From assembly GCF_042434395.1 (NCBI RefSeq), contig NZ_JBHLTP010000013.1:248001-312000 (forward strand): 64,000 bases of DNA, in the 5' to 3' direction. Under the pieces are notes generated by a model. It was not told where the DNA came from. It worked only from the letters and a program-made list of their open reading frames with translations, and ran no database searches. A program made the translations under genes and the position numbers. This document shows positions 51,992 to 61,570 of this stretch, piece by piece; the first letter of the stretch is position 1, and each line of letters opens with the position of its first letter. Origin of the DNA: Pontibacillus salicampi. GTDB lineage: Bacteria > Bacillota > Bacilli > Bacillales > BH030062.

Positions 51992-52467
51992 TTTTTGTTA
52001 TACTAGGCACCCATGAGCTGCCATTTACCAGGCTGTTAGACGAAGTAGAACGACTAAAGCAATCAGGCGAGATTACAGACGAGGTTATAGTCCAAAACGG
52101 TAACACAGCCTATCAAACCGATGTCATGACATTAAAGCCGTTTGTAAGCTATGACGAGATGGATCAACTATTCGAGGACGCCCGACTCATTATTACCCAC
52201 GCCGGAACAGGCTCTGTGACAACAGGACTGAAGAAGGGCAAGAAGGTCATTGCAGCAGCCCGCCTGCACAAATACGGCGAGCACAATGACGATCATCAAT
52301 TGGAATTAGTGGATGTATTCCTCGAGCAAGGCTACATTGTAAGCTGGGACGATGGAGAGGATTTAGGAGAGGTCATGAAGGAAGCAGAGACCTTTGAACC
52401 AAAGCCATTCCAATCTGGAAAGCAGCAAATGTTTAACCTAATTGAAGATTTCATTGAGAAGATATAA
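51988..52467 (+). CDS. PssE/Alg13-like glycosyltransferase subunit
   Basis: 159 residues, catalytic nucleotide-sugar-binding half of the split glycosyltransferase. The start IFVILGTHELPFTRLLDEVE and LIITHAGTGSVTTGLKKGKKV, the UDP-sugar loop, are diagnostic of PssE/Cps14G/Alg13. TTG start in a TTGA overlap with the previous stop. In streptococci such pairs add a beta-linked galactose to lipid-linked glucose; the sugar here is not known. Confidence 0.88.
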   Translation: MIFVILGTHELPFTRLLDEVERLKQSGEITDEVIVQNGNTAYQTDVMTLKPFVSYDEMDQLFEDARLIITHAGTGSVTTGLKKGKKVIAAARLHKYGEHNDDHQLELVDVFLEQGYIVSWDDGEDLGEVMKEAETFEPKPFQSGKQQMFNLIEDFIEKI

Positions 52468-52562
52468 GCCAAATCGCACTTTATGATTCACCCTGCAGAA
52501 TATGGTAAACTGAAAACGGACGTTCATTCCTTGTATGAACTCTAATGAAGGAGCTGAAGCAC

Positions 52563-53447
52563 ATGAAAGTACGTAAAGCGATTATTCCAGCAGCAGGACT
52601 AGGCACACGCTTCCTGCCTGCCACAAAGGCGCAGCCGAAGGAAATGCTGCCGATTGTCGATAAACCAACCATTCAATATATTGTTGAAGAAGCAGTCGCT
52701 TCTGGCATAGAAGACATCATTATCGTATCCGGTCGTGGCAAAAGAGCCATCGAGGATCACTTTGACAAGTCTTATGAATTGGAAGAAAAGCTTGCCGAAA
52801 AAGGGAAGGACGACATGCTGCAGCAAGTACAGGAAATTTCAGAGCTAGCCAACATCCACTACATCCGTCAAAAGGAACAAAAAGGATTAGGACATGCTAT
52901 CTCCTGTGCCAGTCGCTTCGTAGGAGACGAACCATTTGCCATCCTCCTTGGAGACGACATCGTACAATCAGAAGAGCCATGCTTAAAGCAGCTAATGGAC
53001 GTTTACGAGCAAACCGAATCATCCGTTATCGGAGTACAATCCGTATCAGAGGACCTAGTTTCTAAATACGGCGTCGTTACCCCAGTAGAGGGTGCAGATA
53101 CGACAAAGGACCAAATCGAAATTACCGATCTAGTGGAAAAGCCGAGCAAGGAAGAAGCACCATCCAACCTGGCCATCATGGGACGATACGTACTAACACC
53201 AGAAATCTTTAACATCTTAGAGACCCTCCCACCAGGAAACGGCGGCGAGATTCAATTAACAGACGCCATCAAGCAGCTGAATCAAGACCAGAAGGTAATC
53301 GCCTATAACTTCCATGGCACACGCTACGATATCGGGAACAAACTAGGCTTTATCGACGCAACGATTGATTTTGCGTTGAATCGAGAGGATTTGAAGGATG
53401 ACGTTACACAATTACTTCAAGACAAATTAAATAAATTACATCAATGA
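52563..53447 (+). CDS. gtaB: UTP-glucose-1-phosphate uridylyltransferase, copy 2
   Basis: 294 residues, same motifs as copy 1 (IPAAGLGTRFLPATKAQPKE, LGDDIV, EKPSKEE), yet diverged through the C-terminal half. ATG 52563 is chosen because AAGGAG lies 11 bases upstream; the ATG at 52545 overlaps that site. It stands 15 bases before the UDP-glucose dehydrogenase gene and so provides UDP-glucose for UDP-glucuronate. It was probably kept so that the polysaccharide operon carries its own precursor supply. Confidence 0.95.
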   Translation: MKVRKAIIPAAGLGTRFLPATKAQPKEMLPIVDKPTIQYIVEEAVASGIEDIIIVSGRGKRAIEDHFDKSYELEEKLAEKGKDDMLQQVQEISELANIHYIRQKEQKGLGHAISCASRFVGDEPFAILLGDDIVQSEEPCLKQLMDVYEQTESSVIGVQSVSEDLVSKYGVVTPVEGADTTKDQIEITDLVEKPSKEEAPSNLAIMGRYVLTPEIFNILETLPPGNGGEIQLTDAIKQLNQDQKVIAYNFHGTRYDIGNKLGFIDATIDFALNREDLKDDVTQLLQDKLNKLHQ

Positions 53448-53462
53448 AATTAGGTGAAAACA

Positions 53463-54773
53463 ATGAAAATATCAGTAATTGGCACAGGCTACGTTGGATT
53501 AGTAACTGGTGTTTGCCTCACAGAAGTTGGACATGAAGTCACCTGTATTGATATCGATGAAAAGAAAGTGAAATCCATGCGTGAAGGGATTTCACCTATA
53601 TATGAACCAGGTCTAGATGAAATGATGAAGGCTAATATAGAGCGACAGCGACTATTCTTTACATCCAGCTATGAGGAAGGAATGGAGGGAAAGGAAGTCG
53701 TCTTTATTGCTGTTGGAACACCGCAATCAAAGGATGGATCTGCAGATTTAACATACTTAAACAAAGCTTGTAAAAGCATAGCACAAAATATGAAGCGGGA
53801 CTTAATTGTGGTAACAAAGAGTACTGTACCAGTCGGTACGAACGAGCATGTGGAGCAAGAAATCACGAAGCACATTACAAATGGCTTTAAGGTAAAGGTT
53901 GCTTCCAACCCAGAGTTCCTTCGCGAAGGCTCTGCCATTTACGATACCTTTAATGGCGACCGCATTGTTATAGGAGCAGAGGAAGAAGCAGTACTTGATA
54001 AAGTAAGGTCCATATACGAAAGCTTTAATCTACCGATTGTTTCTACAGACCTTAGAAGCGCTGAAATGATTAAGTATGCTTCAAACGCTTTTCTAGCAAC
54101 TAAGATTAGCTTTATCAATGAGCTAGGGAACCTTTGCGAGAAGCTAGGAGCAAACATCGAAAACGTATCAGCAGGAATGGGCATGGATCAGCGCATTGGT
54201 AACAAATTCCTGCAGGCCGGCGTAGGCTATGGCGGCTCCTGCTTCCCGAAAGATACAAATGCCCTCCTATCTATAGGAAAAAGCTATGGGCACGACATGC
54301 CAATCATCCAAAGCGTTATCGACACGAACGAAAAGCAGCAGCGTATTATAGTAGATAAAATTAAAGAATATTCACCAGACCTACTGAATAAAAAAGTGGC
54401 TGTACTAGGTTTAGCATTTAAGCCAAATACAGATGATATGAGAGATGCTCCATCCATCAAGGTAGTTCGAGAGCTAGTTGATGCAGGTGCAGAGGTACAC
54501 GCCTATGACCCAATAGCTTCTGAGAACGCCCGAATCTTCCTGCCAGGCTCTACTGTATATAACAGCTCTGTTGATGAAGCAATAGAGGATGCAGATTTTG
54601 CTGTTATTATGACGGATTGGAAGGAAATTAAAGAATATGAACTACAAAAATTTACAAAGTTATTGAAGAATCCTGTTTTATTCGACGGTAGAAACTGCTA
54701 CAATTTACAAGAAGTTGCGCAATATGGACTATCCTACTACTCCATTGGAAGACCTACAGTAGGCATGAATTAA
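53463..54773 (+). CDS. UDP-glucose 6-dehydrogenase
   Basis: Oxidises UDP-glucose to UDP-glucuronate with two NAD+. The N-terminal Rossmann loop is IGTGYVGLVTGVCLTEVGH; the catalytic Cys260 is in GYGGSCFPKDT; the C-terminal domain has VLGLAFKPNTDDMRDAPS. 436 residues, normal for the TuaD/Ugd family. ATG 53463 follows AGGTGA by 7 bases; GTG 53454 lies within that site. The product implies a uronic-acid-containing polymer. The sat gene follows after 34 bases without a terminator. Confidence 0.94.
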   Translation: MKISVIGTGYVGLVTGVCLTEVGHEVTCIDIDEKKVKSMREGISPIYEPGLDEMMKANIERQRLFFTSSYEEGMEGKEVVFIAVGTPQSKDGSADLTYLNKACKSIAQNMKRDLIVVTKSTVPVGTNEHVEQEITKHITNGFKVKVASNPEFLREGSAIYDTFNGDRIVIGAEEEAVLDKVRSIYESFNLPIVSTDLRSAEMIKYASNAFLATKISFINELGNLCEKLGANIENVSAGMGMDQRIGNKFLQAGVGYGGSCFPKDTNALLSIGKSYGHDMPIIQSVIDTNEKQQRIIVDKIKEYSPDLLNKKVAVLGLAFKPNTDDMRDAPSIKVVRELVDAGAEVHAYDPIASENARIFLPGSTVYNSSVDEAIEDADFAVIMTDWKEIKEYELQKFTKLLKNPVLFDGRNCYNLQEVAQYGLSYYSIGRPTVGMN

Positions 54774-54807
54774 TCCATTAGCAAACAACATAACGGAGGG
54801 GAATACT

Positions 54808-55968
54808 TTGGTACAAACTTTAACTAACGAATCTATTCCACATGGTGGTACTCTTGTTAACCAAATTGATGAATCCAAGCAAGCTAAAGAAGAAGCACAA
54901 TCCTTACAGAAGCTGACTATTTCCAAATGGTCTATCTCTGACCTTGAGCTAATTGGCATTGGTGGCTTCAGCCCACTGACTGGCTTCATGAAAGAGCAGG
55001 ACTACACTCGTGTAGTAGAAGAAATGCGCTTACAAACAGGCGAAATTTGGAGTATTCCAATCACTCTTCCTGTTAGCGAGAAAGAAGCAAAGCGTTTCAA
55101 CCTAGAAGAGAAAATCGCACTGCAGGGGGAAGATGGTATAATCTACGGTACCCTTACAGTCGAAGAAAAATATACGTATGATAAAGAAAACGAAGCAGAG
55201 AAGGTGTATGGCACTAAGGAAGAAGCACACCCTGGCGTGAAAAAGGTGTACGACAAGGGCGATGTGTATCTTGGCGGACCGATTACATTAATTAACCGTC
55301 CAGACCATGGAGAGTTCTCTGACTTCTACCTCGATCCAGCAGAAACACGTCAATTGTTCGCAGATCTTGGCTGGAAAACCGTTGTAGGCTTCCAAACTCG
55401 TAACCCTGTACACCGTGCTCATGAGCATATTCAAAAAACTGCTCTAGAGGCGGTAGATGGTCTATTACTTAACCCGCTTGTAGGGGAAACAAAATCGGAT
55501 GATATTCCAGCAGACGTTCGTATGGAAAGCTATCAGGTTATCATGAAGAACTATTACGTAGAAGATCGCGTACGTCTAGTTATTTATCCTGCAGCAATGC
55601 GTTATGCAGGACCTCGTGAGGCTATCCTTCACGCAACGGTTCGTAAAAACTACGGCTGTACCCACTTCATTGTCGGTCGTGACCACGCTGGTGTCGGCGA
55701 TTATTATGGCACCTACGATGCGCAGACTCTTATTGAAACAGTAGAGGATGAGCTAGGAATTGCTATCTTTAAGTTCGAGCACGCGTTCTACTGCCAGATA
55801 TGCGAGAACATGGCATCTGCAAAAACGTGCCCACACGACAAAGAACATCATGTTCACCTAAGTGGAACGAAAGTAAGAGAATTGCTACGTAACGGAGAGC
55901 GACCTCCGAAGGAATTCTCTCGTCCGGAAGTGGCTGACGTACTGATTAAAGGTATGAAGCAGAACTAG
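54808..55968 (+). CDS. sat: Sulfate adenylyltransferase (ATP sulfurylase)
   Basis: Makes adenosine 5'-phosphosulfate from sulfate and ATP. The HxxH nucleotide motif lies in QTRNPVHRAHEHIQK (from about residue 196), and GRDHAGVGDYYG (from about 290) completes the active site. 386 residues, the dissimilatory/Bacillus Sat type rather than the CysDN type. TTG start after GGAGGGG. Downstream come a transporter and APS kinase but no PAPS or sulfite reductase, so the operon makes PAPS and not sulfide. Confidence 0.95.
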   Translation: MVQTLTNESIPHGGTLVNQIDESKQAKEEAQSLQKLTISKWSISDLELIGIGGFSPLTGFMKEQDYTRVVEEMRLQTGEIWSIPITLPVSEKEAKRFNLEEKIALQGEDGIIYGTLTVEEKYTYDKENEAEKVYGTKEEAHPGVKKVYDKGDVYLGGPITLINRPDHGEFSDFYLDPAETRQLFADLGWKTVVGFQTRNPVHRAHEHIQKTALEAVDGLLLNPLVGETKSDDIPADVRMESYQVIMKNYYVEDRVRLVIYPAAMRYAGPREAILHATVRKNYGCTHFIVGRDHAGVGDYYGTYDAQTLIETVEDELGIAIFKFEHAFYCQICENMASAKTCPHDKEHHVHLSGTKVRELLRNGERPPKEFSRPEVADVLIKGMKQN

Positions 55969-55981
55969 AGGTGAATGGCAT

Positions 55982-57751
55982 ATGACAGCTGAAATGATTG
56001 TTGTCATCATAGCTATCATACTAATGCTGGTCGGGCTATTTTTCGAGATAGTCCGACCAGATTTATTAGTATTTGGAACGTTATTTTTCTTCCTTATGAT
56101 GGGCTATGTAAATACAGAACAAGCATTAACCGGTTTCTCCAACGAAGGCATGCTCACCGTAGCGCTTCTGTTTATTATATCTGGTGTGTTTGAAAGAAGT
56201 GGCTTAATCGAAAGACTGATAGGTAAGTTTCTGGCCAACACCAAATCAGAACGAGGGGCGTTAGTGAAGCTGCTAATCCCAATCTCTACCTTTTCCGCTT
56301 TTTTAAATAACACCCCGATCGTTGTTACGCTAACCCCTATAATCAAGAAATGGGCTTCTGAACAGAAGATATCTCCATCCAAGTTTCTTATACCATTATC
56401 CTATGCATCCATTATCGGGGGGACTATAACCTTAATGGGGACCTCTACTAACTTAGTAGTAAATGGTCTTCTGCAGCAGGAAGGGAAGGAATTCACGTTC
56501 TTCCAGCTTGCCTGGGTAGGGCTGCCAGTCACGTTAATTGGATTAGTCTATTTAATACTGTTTAGTCCTAAAATTCTTCCTAATAATCAAAGCTTAATAG
56601 AGAAAGTAAAAAAGAATACGAAGGACTATTTAAGTGAAATAGTAGTGACATACGAATTTCCTCATAATGGACAAACAGTGGAACAAGCTGGGTTACGAAA
56701 TTTAAAGGGTCTATATCTGATTGAAATCATTAGAGAGAACAGAAGTATTACCCCGGTAACGGGAGAAACCACCATTTACCATGGGGACAGACTTCTATTT
56801 ACAGGAATGCTATCTACCATAGCTGATTTACAGAAAAGAAAAGGACTTACGCTTGATACCGGTACAGATTTGTCGCTGAATGATGTCGAACAACAGGACG
56901 CACCTTTGGTAGAAGCAGTTGTTTCTCATCAGTCCTATCTAATTGGAAAAACGATTAAACAAAGCCGGTTTAGAGAAAAATATAACGCGGCTGTTTTAGC
57001 TGTACACCGAAATGATGAGCGAGTTCAGGGGAAAATAGGAGATATAACACCAAAAGCCGGAGACCTATTATTGCTTGTTACGGGGCAGGATTTCGACCCT
57101 AACCAAGAGCATCGAGATTTCTATACTACTTCTCCAATTGAAGAGCAGAAATTCTATGAAAGCGAAAATAAAGGCTGGCTGGCACTTATATTGTTATTAA
57201 GTATGATTGCCCTAGTAACGTTTCAAGTGATATCTATCTTTAAAGCGATGGTGATTGCAGTCGGAGTACTTATTGCAATAAAAGCCATTTCCCCAAAGCA
57301 AGCAAAGCAATCGGTGCAATTTCAAGTATTATTATTAATTGCCAGTGCCTTAGGTATTGGTAATGTCATTAAGGAAACAGGAACGGCCCAGTTTTTAGGA
57401 GCTACTATCGTAGAATCACTGGCACCATTAGGTGTACTGGCTATCTTGGCATCCATCTACGTAATGACAAATGTATTTACTGAGCTTATTACCAACAACG
57501 CCGCAGCTGTTATTATGTTCCCTATTGGCATAGAAGTAGCCTCCAAAGTAAACTTGGATCCTATAGGAATGGCGGTCTTGGTTGCTGTTGCTGCGTCGGC
57601 TAGCTTTCTATCCCCGATTGGCTACCAGACCAACTTAATTGTCTATGGCCCAGGAGGCTACACCTTCAAAGATTATATTAAGACTGGATTACCACTTACA
57701 TTCATTGTTATGATAACAACGATAGGAATTGTATATTTAAAATATATTTAG
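55982..57751 (+). CDS. SLC13-family sulfate permease with RCK_C domains
   Basis: 589 residues. About ten membrane segments of the DASS/SLC13 fold are split by two cytoplasmic TrkA_C-like domains (about residues 210-385). Both hairpin motifs are present: FLNNTPIVVTLTPI and ELITNNAAAVIMFPIG. This architecture is shared with transporters found beside sulfate-activation genes. It lies 13 bases after sat and 12 before cysC, so sulfate is the probable substrate. Confidence 0.88.
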   Translation: MTAEMIVVIIAIILMLVGLFFEIVRPDLLVFGTLFFFLMMGYVNTEQALTGFSNEGMLTVALLFIISGVFERSGLIERLIGKFLANTKSERGALVKLLIPISTFSAFLNNTPIVVTLTPIIKKWASEQKISPSKFLIPLSYASIIGGTITLMGTSTNLVVNGLLQQEGKEFTFFQLAWVGLPVTLIGLVYLILFSPKILPNNQSLIEKVKKNTKDYLSEIVVTYEFPHNGQTVEQAGLRNLKGLYLIEIIRENRSITPVTGETTIYHGDRLLFTGMLSTIADLQKRKGLTLDTGTDLSLNDVEQQDAPLVEAVVSHQSYLIGKTIKQSRFREKYNAAVLAVHRNDERVQGKIGDITPKAGDLLLLVTGQDFDPNQEHRDFYTTSPIEEQKFYESENKGWLALILLLSMIALVTFQVISIFKAMVIAVGVLIAIKAISPKQAKQSVQFQVLLLIASALGIGNVIKETGTAQFLGATIVESLAPLGVLAILASIYVMTNVFTELITNNAAAVIMFPIGIEVASKVNLDPIGMAVLVAVAASASFLSPIGYQTNLIVYGPGGYTFKDYIKTGLPLTFIVMITTIGIVYLKYI

Positions 57752-57763
57752 GAGTGAAATATA

Positions 57764-58360
57764 TTGGCATCGACTAACATTACATGGCACAATTCAAAAG
57801 TAACAAAGGAAGACAGACAGAAACAAAAAAATCACAAAAGCCCTGTCATCTGGTTCACAGGCTTATCAGGATCCGGTAAATCAACTGTATCCGTTGAATT
57901 AGAAAAAGCATTGTATGAGCATGGAGCTCACGCCTATCGCCTTGATGGTGACAACGTACGCCATGGCTTGAATAAAAACCTTGGCTTTAGCCCAGAAGAT
58001 CGTAAGGAAAATATTCGTCGAATCGGGGAAGTAGCCAAGCTAATGAATGATGCAGGACTTATTACCCTGACAGCATTCATCTCCCCTTATCGAGAAGATC
58101 GAGATCAAGTAAGAGAGCTATTAGAAGACGGAGAATTTATCGAAGTATTTGTTAAATGCTCTGTAGAGGAATGCGAAAAGCGCGACCCTAAAGGCTTATA
58201 TCAAAAAGCAAGAGCTGGAGAAATCAAAGGCTTTACCGGCATTGATGCTCCTTATGAAGAGCCTAAAAATCCAGAAGTAGTAGTAGAAACAGATAAAATG
58301 GAGCTTCATGAATCAGTAGAAGCAATTATGAATTACCTAAAAGAAAAACAATATATTTAA
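57764..58360 (+). CDS. cysC: Adenylylsulfate kinase
   Basis: Phosphorylates APS to PAPS. Walker A GLSGSGKST at residues 33-41, then DGDNVRHGLNKNLGFSPEDR and ENIRRIGEVAKLMNDAGLI, the APS-binding region, and FTGIDAPYEEP near the end. 198 residues. TTG start with AGGAGTG upstream. Last gene of the operon before a strong terminator. PAPS is needed by the sulfotransferase at 36.7 kb. Confidence 0.95.
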   Translation: MASTNITWHNSKVTKEDRQKQKNHKSPVIWFTGLSGSGKSTVSVELEKALYEHGAHAYRLDGDNVRHGLNKNLGFSPEDRKENIRRIGEVAKLMNDAGLITLTAFISPYREDRDQVRELLEDGEFIEVFVKCSVEECEKRDPKGLYQKARAGEIKGFTGIDAPYEEPKNPEVVVETDKMELHESVEAIMNYLKEKQYI

Positions 58361-58370
58361 TTTTTTATTC

Positions 58371-58409
58371 AAAAAGACTTCGGTTTTAATGAACCGAAGT
58401 CTTTTTTTG
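58371..58409 (+). terminator. Terminator of the polysaccharide-sulfation operon
   Basis: AAAAAGACTTCGGTT, loop TTAATG, AACCGAAGTCTTTTTTT. It also marks the boundary where base composition drops to AT-rich. Confidence 0.95.
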
Positions 58410-58570
58410 TCAAATTTTATTAATTTTCATGAATATGTATTCCCAATACTGGTTTTTTTTGTTATAAATGTATTTATGGAAAAAATTAGACCTAATACTT
58501 TAGTCTTACCCTTTGTTTTGTAATCTAAACGTAAAAATTCCTACAATTTTGCTGAAAATTGTCTAATCTA

Positions 58571-58579
58571 TGCTATAAT
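58571..58579 (+). promoter_or_regulatory. Extended -10 promoter of the second capsule/EPS locus
   Basis: TGCTATAAT (consensus TATAAT at 58574-58579 with TG extension), 40 bases before the Wzz gene. The -35 is poor (TTGCTG at spacer 19). Confidence 0.55.
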
Positions 58580-58618
58580 GTACCACAGATTTACATATTG
58601 AAATGGAGGAAACAACAT

Positions 58619-59380
58619 ATGGAGGAAACAATTTCATTAAAAGAAATCAGTCATACTTTAAAAAAACGTTGGTTAATGATAATTTCTTTTAGCTTAATTG
58701 CAGTTATTATATCAGCAGTGGTTAGTTTGTTTATACTTACCCCTAAATATCAAGCAACTGCTCAATTTATTGTTAGCACTCAAAATAATGGTCAAAGTAA
58801 TCAGGTTGACGTAAATGATATTAAAACTAATGTTGAATTAATAAATACATATAACGTTATAATAAAAAGTGACCGTATATTAAACGCAGTAAATGAAGAG
58901 TTGGAATTTACAGGAGGATCCTCATGGATAAGAGAGAAACTAGAAATAACAAATGAAAAAAACTCACAGGTTGTAAATGTAAATGTTAATGATAGCAACC
59001 AAGAAAATGCTTCAAAATTAGCCAATACTATAGTAAAAGAGTTTAAAGAAGAAGTTCCAAACTTAATGAATGTTGATAATGTAAATATTCTTACGGAAGC
59101 TCAAGTTGTAAATAACGCAAGACCAATCTCGCCAAAACCAATGTTAAATTTGTTAATAGCCTTAATATTAGGATTGATGTTAGGTGTAGGGACTTCATTC
59201 TTACTTGAATATTTAGATCAAACAATTAATAGTGAGGAAGATATAAACAGTAAACTAGATTTGTCAGTACTTGGCGTAATTTCACATATTGATGAAAGTG
59301 ATGTTAAAGATAGTTCCAGCAATTCATTTGTTTCAAAAAGGAGTAATTCTTATGAGAAGAAACAGAAAAAAACGATTTAA
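58619..59380 (+). CDS. Wzz/CapA-type polysaccharide co-polymerase
   Basis: 253 residues. Cytoplasmic start with ISLKEISHTLKKRW, first membrane segment about 21-42, extracellular helical part, second segment about 180-198 ending in the proline-rich ARPISPKPMLNLLIAL region typical of Wzz. The cytoplasmic tail activates the tyrosine kinase encoded next. ATG 58619 is chosen because GGAGG lies 9 bases upstream; the longer in-frame start at 58559 precedes the promoter -10. The kinase gene overlaps its end by 29 bases. Confidence 0.9.
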   Translation: MEETISLKEISHTLKKRWLMIISFSLIAVIISAVVSLFILTPKYQATAQFIVSTQNNGQSNQVDVNDIKTNVELINTYNVIIKSDRILNAVNEELEFTGGSSWIREKLEITNEKNSQVVNVNVNDSNQENASKLANTIVKEFKEEVPNLMNVDNVNILTEAQVVNNARPISPKPMLNLLIALILGLMLGVGTSFLLEYLDQTINSEEDINSKLDLSVLGVISHIDESDVKDSSSNSFVSKRSNSYEKKQKKTI

Positions 59381-60050
59381 GTCACATCAAGGTAGAACAT
59401 TAATAACTGATTTAAATCCTAGTTCACCTATTGCAGAGCAATATAGAACAATTAGAACAAATATAAGTTTTTCTGCGGTCGATGATAAAATAAATACCCT
59501 AATGGTAACATCATCTAACCCCTCTGAGGGGAAATCCTTGACAACTGCTAACTTAGCTATAGTATTTGCGCAACAAGGTAGTTCTGTGCTCTTAGTAGAT
59601 GCCGATTTAAGAAAACCAACCTTACATTATACATTACAGAAAAGTAATACATTAGGACTTAGTAATTATTTAGTTGGAGCACAAACAATAGAATCAATTG
59701 TACATAACACCTCTATTGATAATCTTCATGCTGTTACTTCAGGCCCTATACCCCCGAATCCTTCAGAACTATTGGGATCAAAATCAATGGGGAATTTTAT
59801 TGAAGAATCTAAACATATATATGATGTAATTATCTTTGACACACCTCCAGTCCTAGCAGTTACTGATTCTCAAATCCTATCAAGTTTATGTGACGGAACA
59901 ATTTTGGTAACTAGGAATAAGCAGACAGAGATTGATGAGGCTAGAAGAGCAAAAAAATTACTGGCACAAACTAATGGAAGGTTGCTAGGGACAATTTTAA
60001 ATGATGCAGAAAGAAAAAAAGAAAACTATTACTATTATTATGGTAACTGA
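59352..60050 (+). CDS. BY-kinase, capsule/EPS tyrosine kinase
   Basis: 232 residues. Walker A is SSNPSEGKSLTTANLA (about residues 54-69), Walker A' VLLVDADLRKP (79-89) and Walker B IIFDTPPV. The C-terminal Tyr cluster ENYYYYYGN is the autophosphorylation site. It needs the Wzz tail for activity and regulates chain assembly. ATG 59352 has AAAGGAG 8 bases upstream; the frame continues 63 bases into the Wzz gene without a start signal. Confidence 0.93.
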   Translation: MRRNRKKRFKSHQGRTLITDLNPSSPIAEQYRTIRTNISFSAVDDKINTLMVTSSNPSEGKSLTTANLAIVFAQQGSSVLLVDADLRKPTLHYTLQKSNTLGLSNYLVGAQTIESIVHNTSIDNLHAVTSGPIPPNPSELLGSKSMGNFIEESKHIYDVIIFDTPPVLAVTDSQILSSLCDGTILVTRNKQTEIDEARRAKKLLAQTNGRLLGTILNDAERKKENYYYYYGN

Positions 60051-60080
60051 TAAATCAATTAATGTTAGGGGGGCTCAATA

Positions 60081-60854
60081 ATGATTGATGTTCATACTCA
60101 CATACTCCCGTGTATAGATGATGGGGCTCAATCTATTGATAACTTTTTGAGTATGGCTAATGCAGCAGTTAATGATGGCATAACTACAATGGTTGCTACT
60201 CCTCATCATAAAAATGAGAATTATAATAATCCTTCAAGTTCTATAGAACAACTCACTTATCAAATGAATTGTTTGTTAGAAAAGGAGAAAATCCACCTAG
60301 AACTGGTTCCTGGTCAGGAAGTAAGGATGCATGGAGATTTGTTGGAGGGGTTGCATATAGGAGAAATACTTCCAATAAATAATAAATCTTATGTACTAGT
60401 GGAATTCCCATCAGATCATATCCCGAAATATTCAGATGAAGTGTTTTTCAATATGCAATTAGAAGGCTATAAGCCAATAATAGCACATCCAGAAAGAAAT
60501 AGAGAAATTATTCAAAACCCTGAAAAGTTATATGATTTTGTTGAAAGAGGGATTATTACGCAAATTACTGCAAGTAGTCTGATTGGATTATTCGGAAAGA
60601 AAATAATGAAATTTTCATACAAACTGATCAAAGAAAATTTAACCCATATTATTGCATCAGATGCTCATAATGTTAATCAGCGAGGTTTTTGTCTTAACAA
60701 AGCCTACCAAGAAATAGAAAATAAATTTGGTGAAGGATTAGCTAATATGTATTACAGTAATTCTTTTTCAGTTTTAAAAGGATTACCTATTGAATTGGTG
60801 CAGCCAAAGTATAACAAAAAGAATACGATTAGAAAGTTATTTAATATATATTAA
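60081..60854 (+). CDS. PHP-type tyrosine phosphatase (CpsB/YwqE-like)
   Basis: 257 residues. The metal-binding start IDVHTHILPCIDDGAQS and later ATPHHKNENY, PGQEVRMHGD, AHPERNREI and SDAHN give the PHP ligands. It dephosphorylates the BY-kinase, so this gene plus the two before it form the usual regulatory trio of Bacillota capsule loci. GGGGGG precedes the ATG. Confidence 0.92.
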   Translation: MIDVHTHILPCIDDGAQSIDNFLSMANAAVNDGITTMVATPHHKNENYNNPSSSIEQLTYQMNCLLEKEKIHLELVPGQEVRMHGDLLEGLHIGEILPINNKSYVLVEFPSDHIPKYSDEVFFNMQLEGYKPIIAHPERNREIIQNPEKLYDFVERGIITQITASSLIGLFGKKIMKFSYKLIKENLTHIIASDAHNVNQRGFCLNKAYQEIENKFGEGLANMYYSNSFSVLKGLPIELVQPKYNKKNTIRKLFNIY

Positions 60855-60876
60855 TTTGAGAGGATGAAGTTGGGCG

Positions 60877-61545
60877 ATGAAGGAATATAATAATGTACCT
60901 CAACTAAATTCTGAAAATAATTCCTATAGAAAAACAAGTAAAATATATCCTTTTAATAAAAGAATAATAGACATAATTGGGTCTACTATTGGAATTATAT
61001 TCTTATTTTGGTTATTCCTTATAATAGCAATTATTATAAAAATGGAAGATCCTAAAGGTCCTGTAATATTCAAGCAGAAAAGAATAGGGAAACATGGTAG
61101 TGAATTTAATATGTATAAATTTAGATCCATGGTTACAAATGCTGAAGAGTTATTAAAAAATTTGAAAAGCGAAAGCGATGTAACTGGGGCTATGTTTAAA
61201 ATGAAGCATGATCCAAGAGTTACAAGAATAGGTAAGTTTATTAGGAAAACTAGTATTGATGAATTACCTCAACTTTGGAATGTTTTAGTTGGTAACATGA
61301 GCCTAGTTGGTCCAAGACCTCCATTGGAAAAAGAAGTAATGGAATATAGTGAATATGATAAAACAAGGTTAAAAGTAAAGCCCGGCTGTACGGGTTTGTG
61401 GCAAATAAGTGGTAGAAGTAATATAGGATTCAAAGAAATGGTGGAATTAGACTTGAAATATATTAATGAACGAAATACTTTATTGGATATAAAAATTATC
61501 TTCAGAACAATAAAAGTTATTTTTTTATCAGAGGGAGCTTATTAA
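60877..61545 (+). CDS. Priming sugar-phosphate transferase
   Basis: Undecaprenyl-phosphate sugar-1-phosphate transferase of the WcaJ/EpsL short type (bacterial sugar transferase), 222 residues. One membrane hairpin at about residues 33-55, then KQKRIGKHGSEFNMYKFRSM, TSIDELPQLWNVLVGNMSLV and GPRPPL, and CTGLWQISGRSN. It starts the repeat unit on the lipid carrier. The polysaccharide operon upstream shows no priming enzyme of its own, so this one could serve both loci. Confidence 0.93.
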   Translation: MKEYNNVPQLNSENNSYRKTSKIYPFNKRIIDIIGSTIGIIFLFWLFLIIAIIIKMEDPKGPVIFKQKRIGKHGSEFNMYKFRSMVTNAEELLKNLKSESDVTGAMFKMKHDPRVTRIGKFIRKTSIDELPQLWNVLVGNMSLVGPRPPLEKEVMEYSEYDKTRLKVKPGCTGLWQISGRSNIGFKEMVELDLKYINERNTLLDIKIIFRTIKVIFLSEGAY

Positions 61546-61570
61546 CCTGTAATTTAAGGAGTTTATCTTA

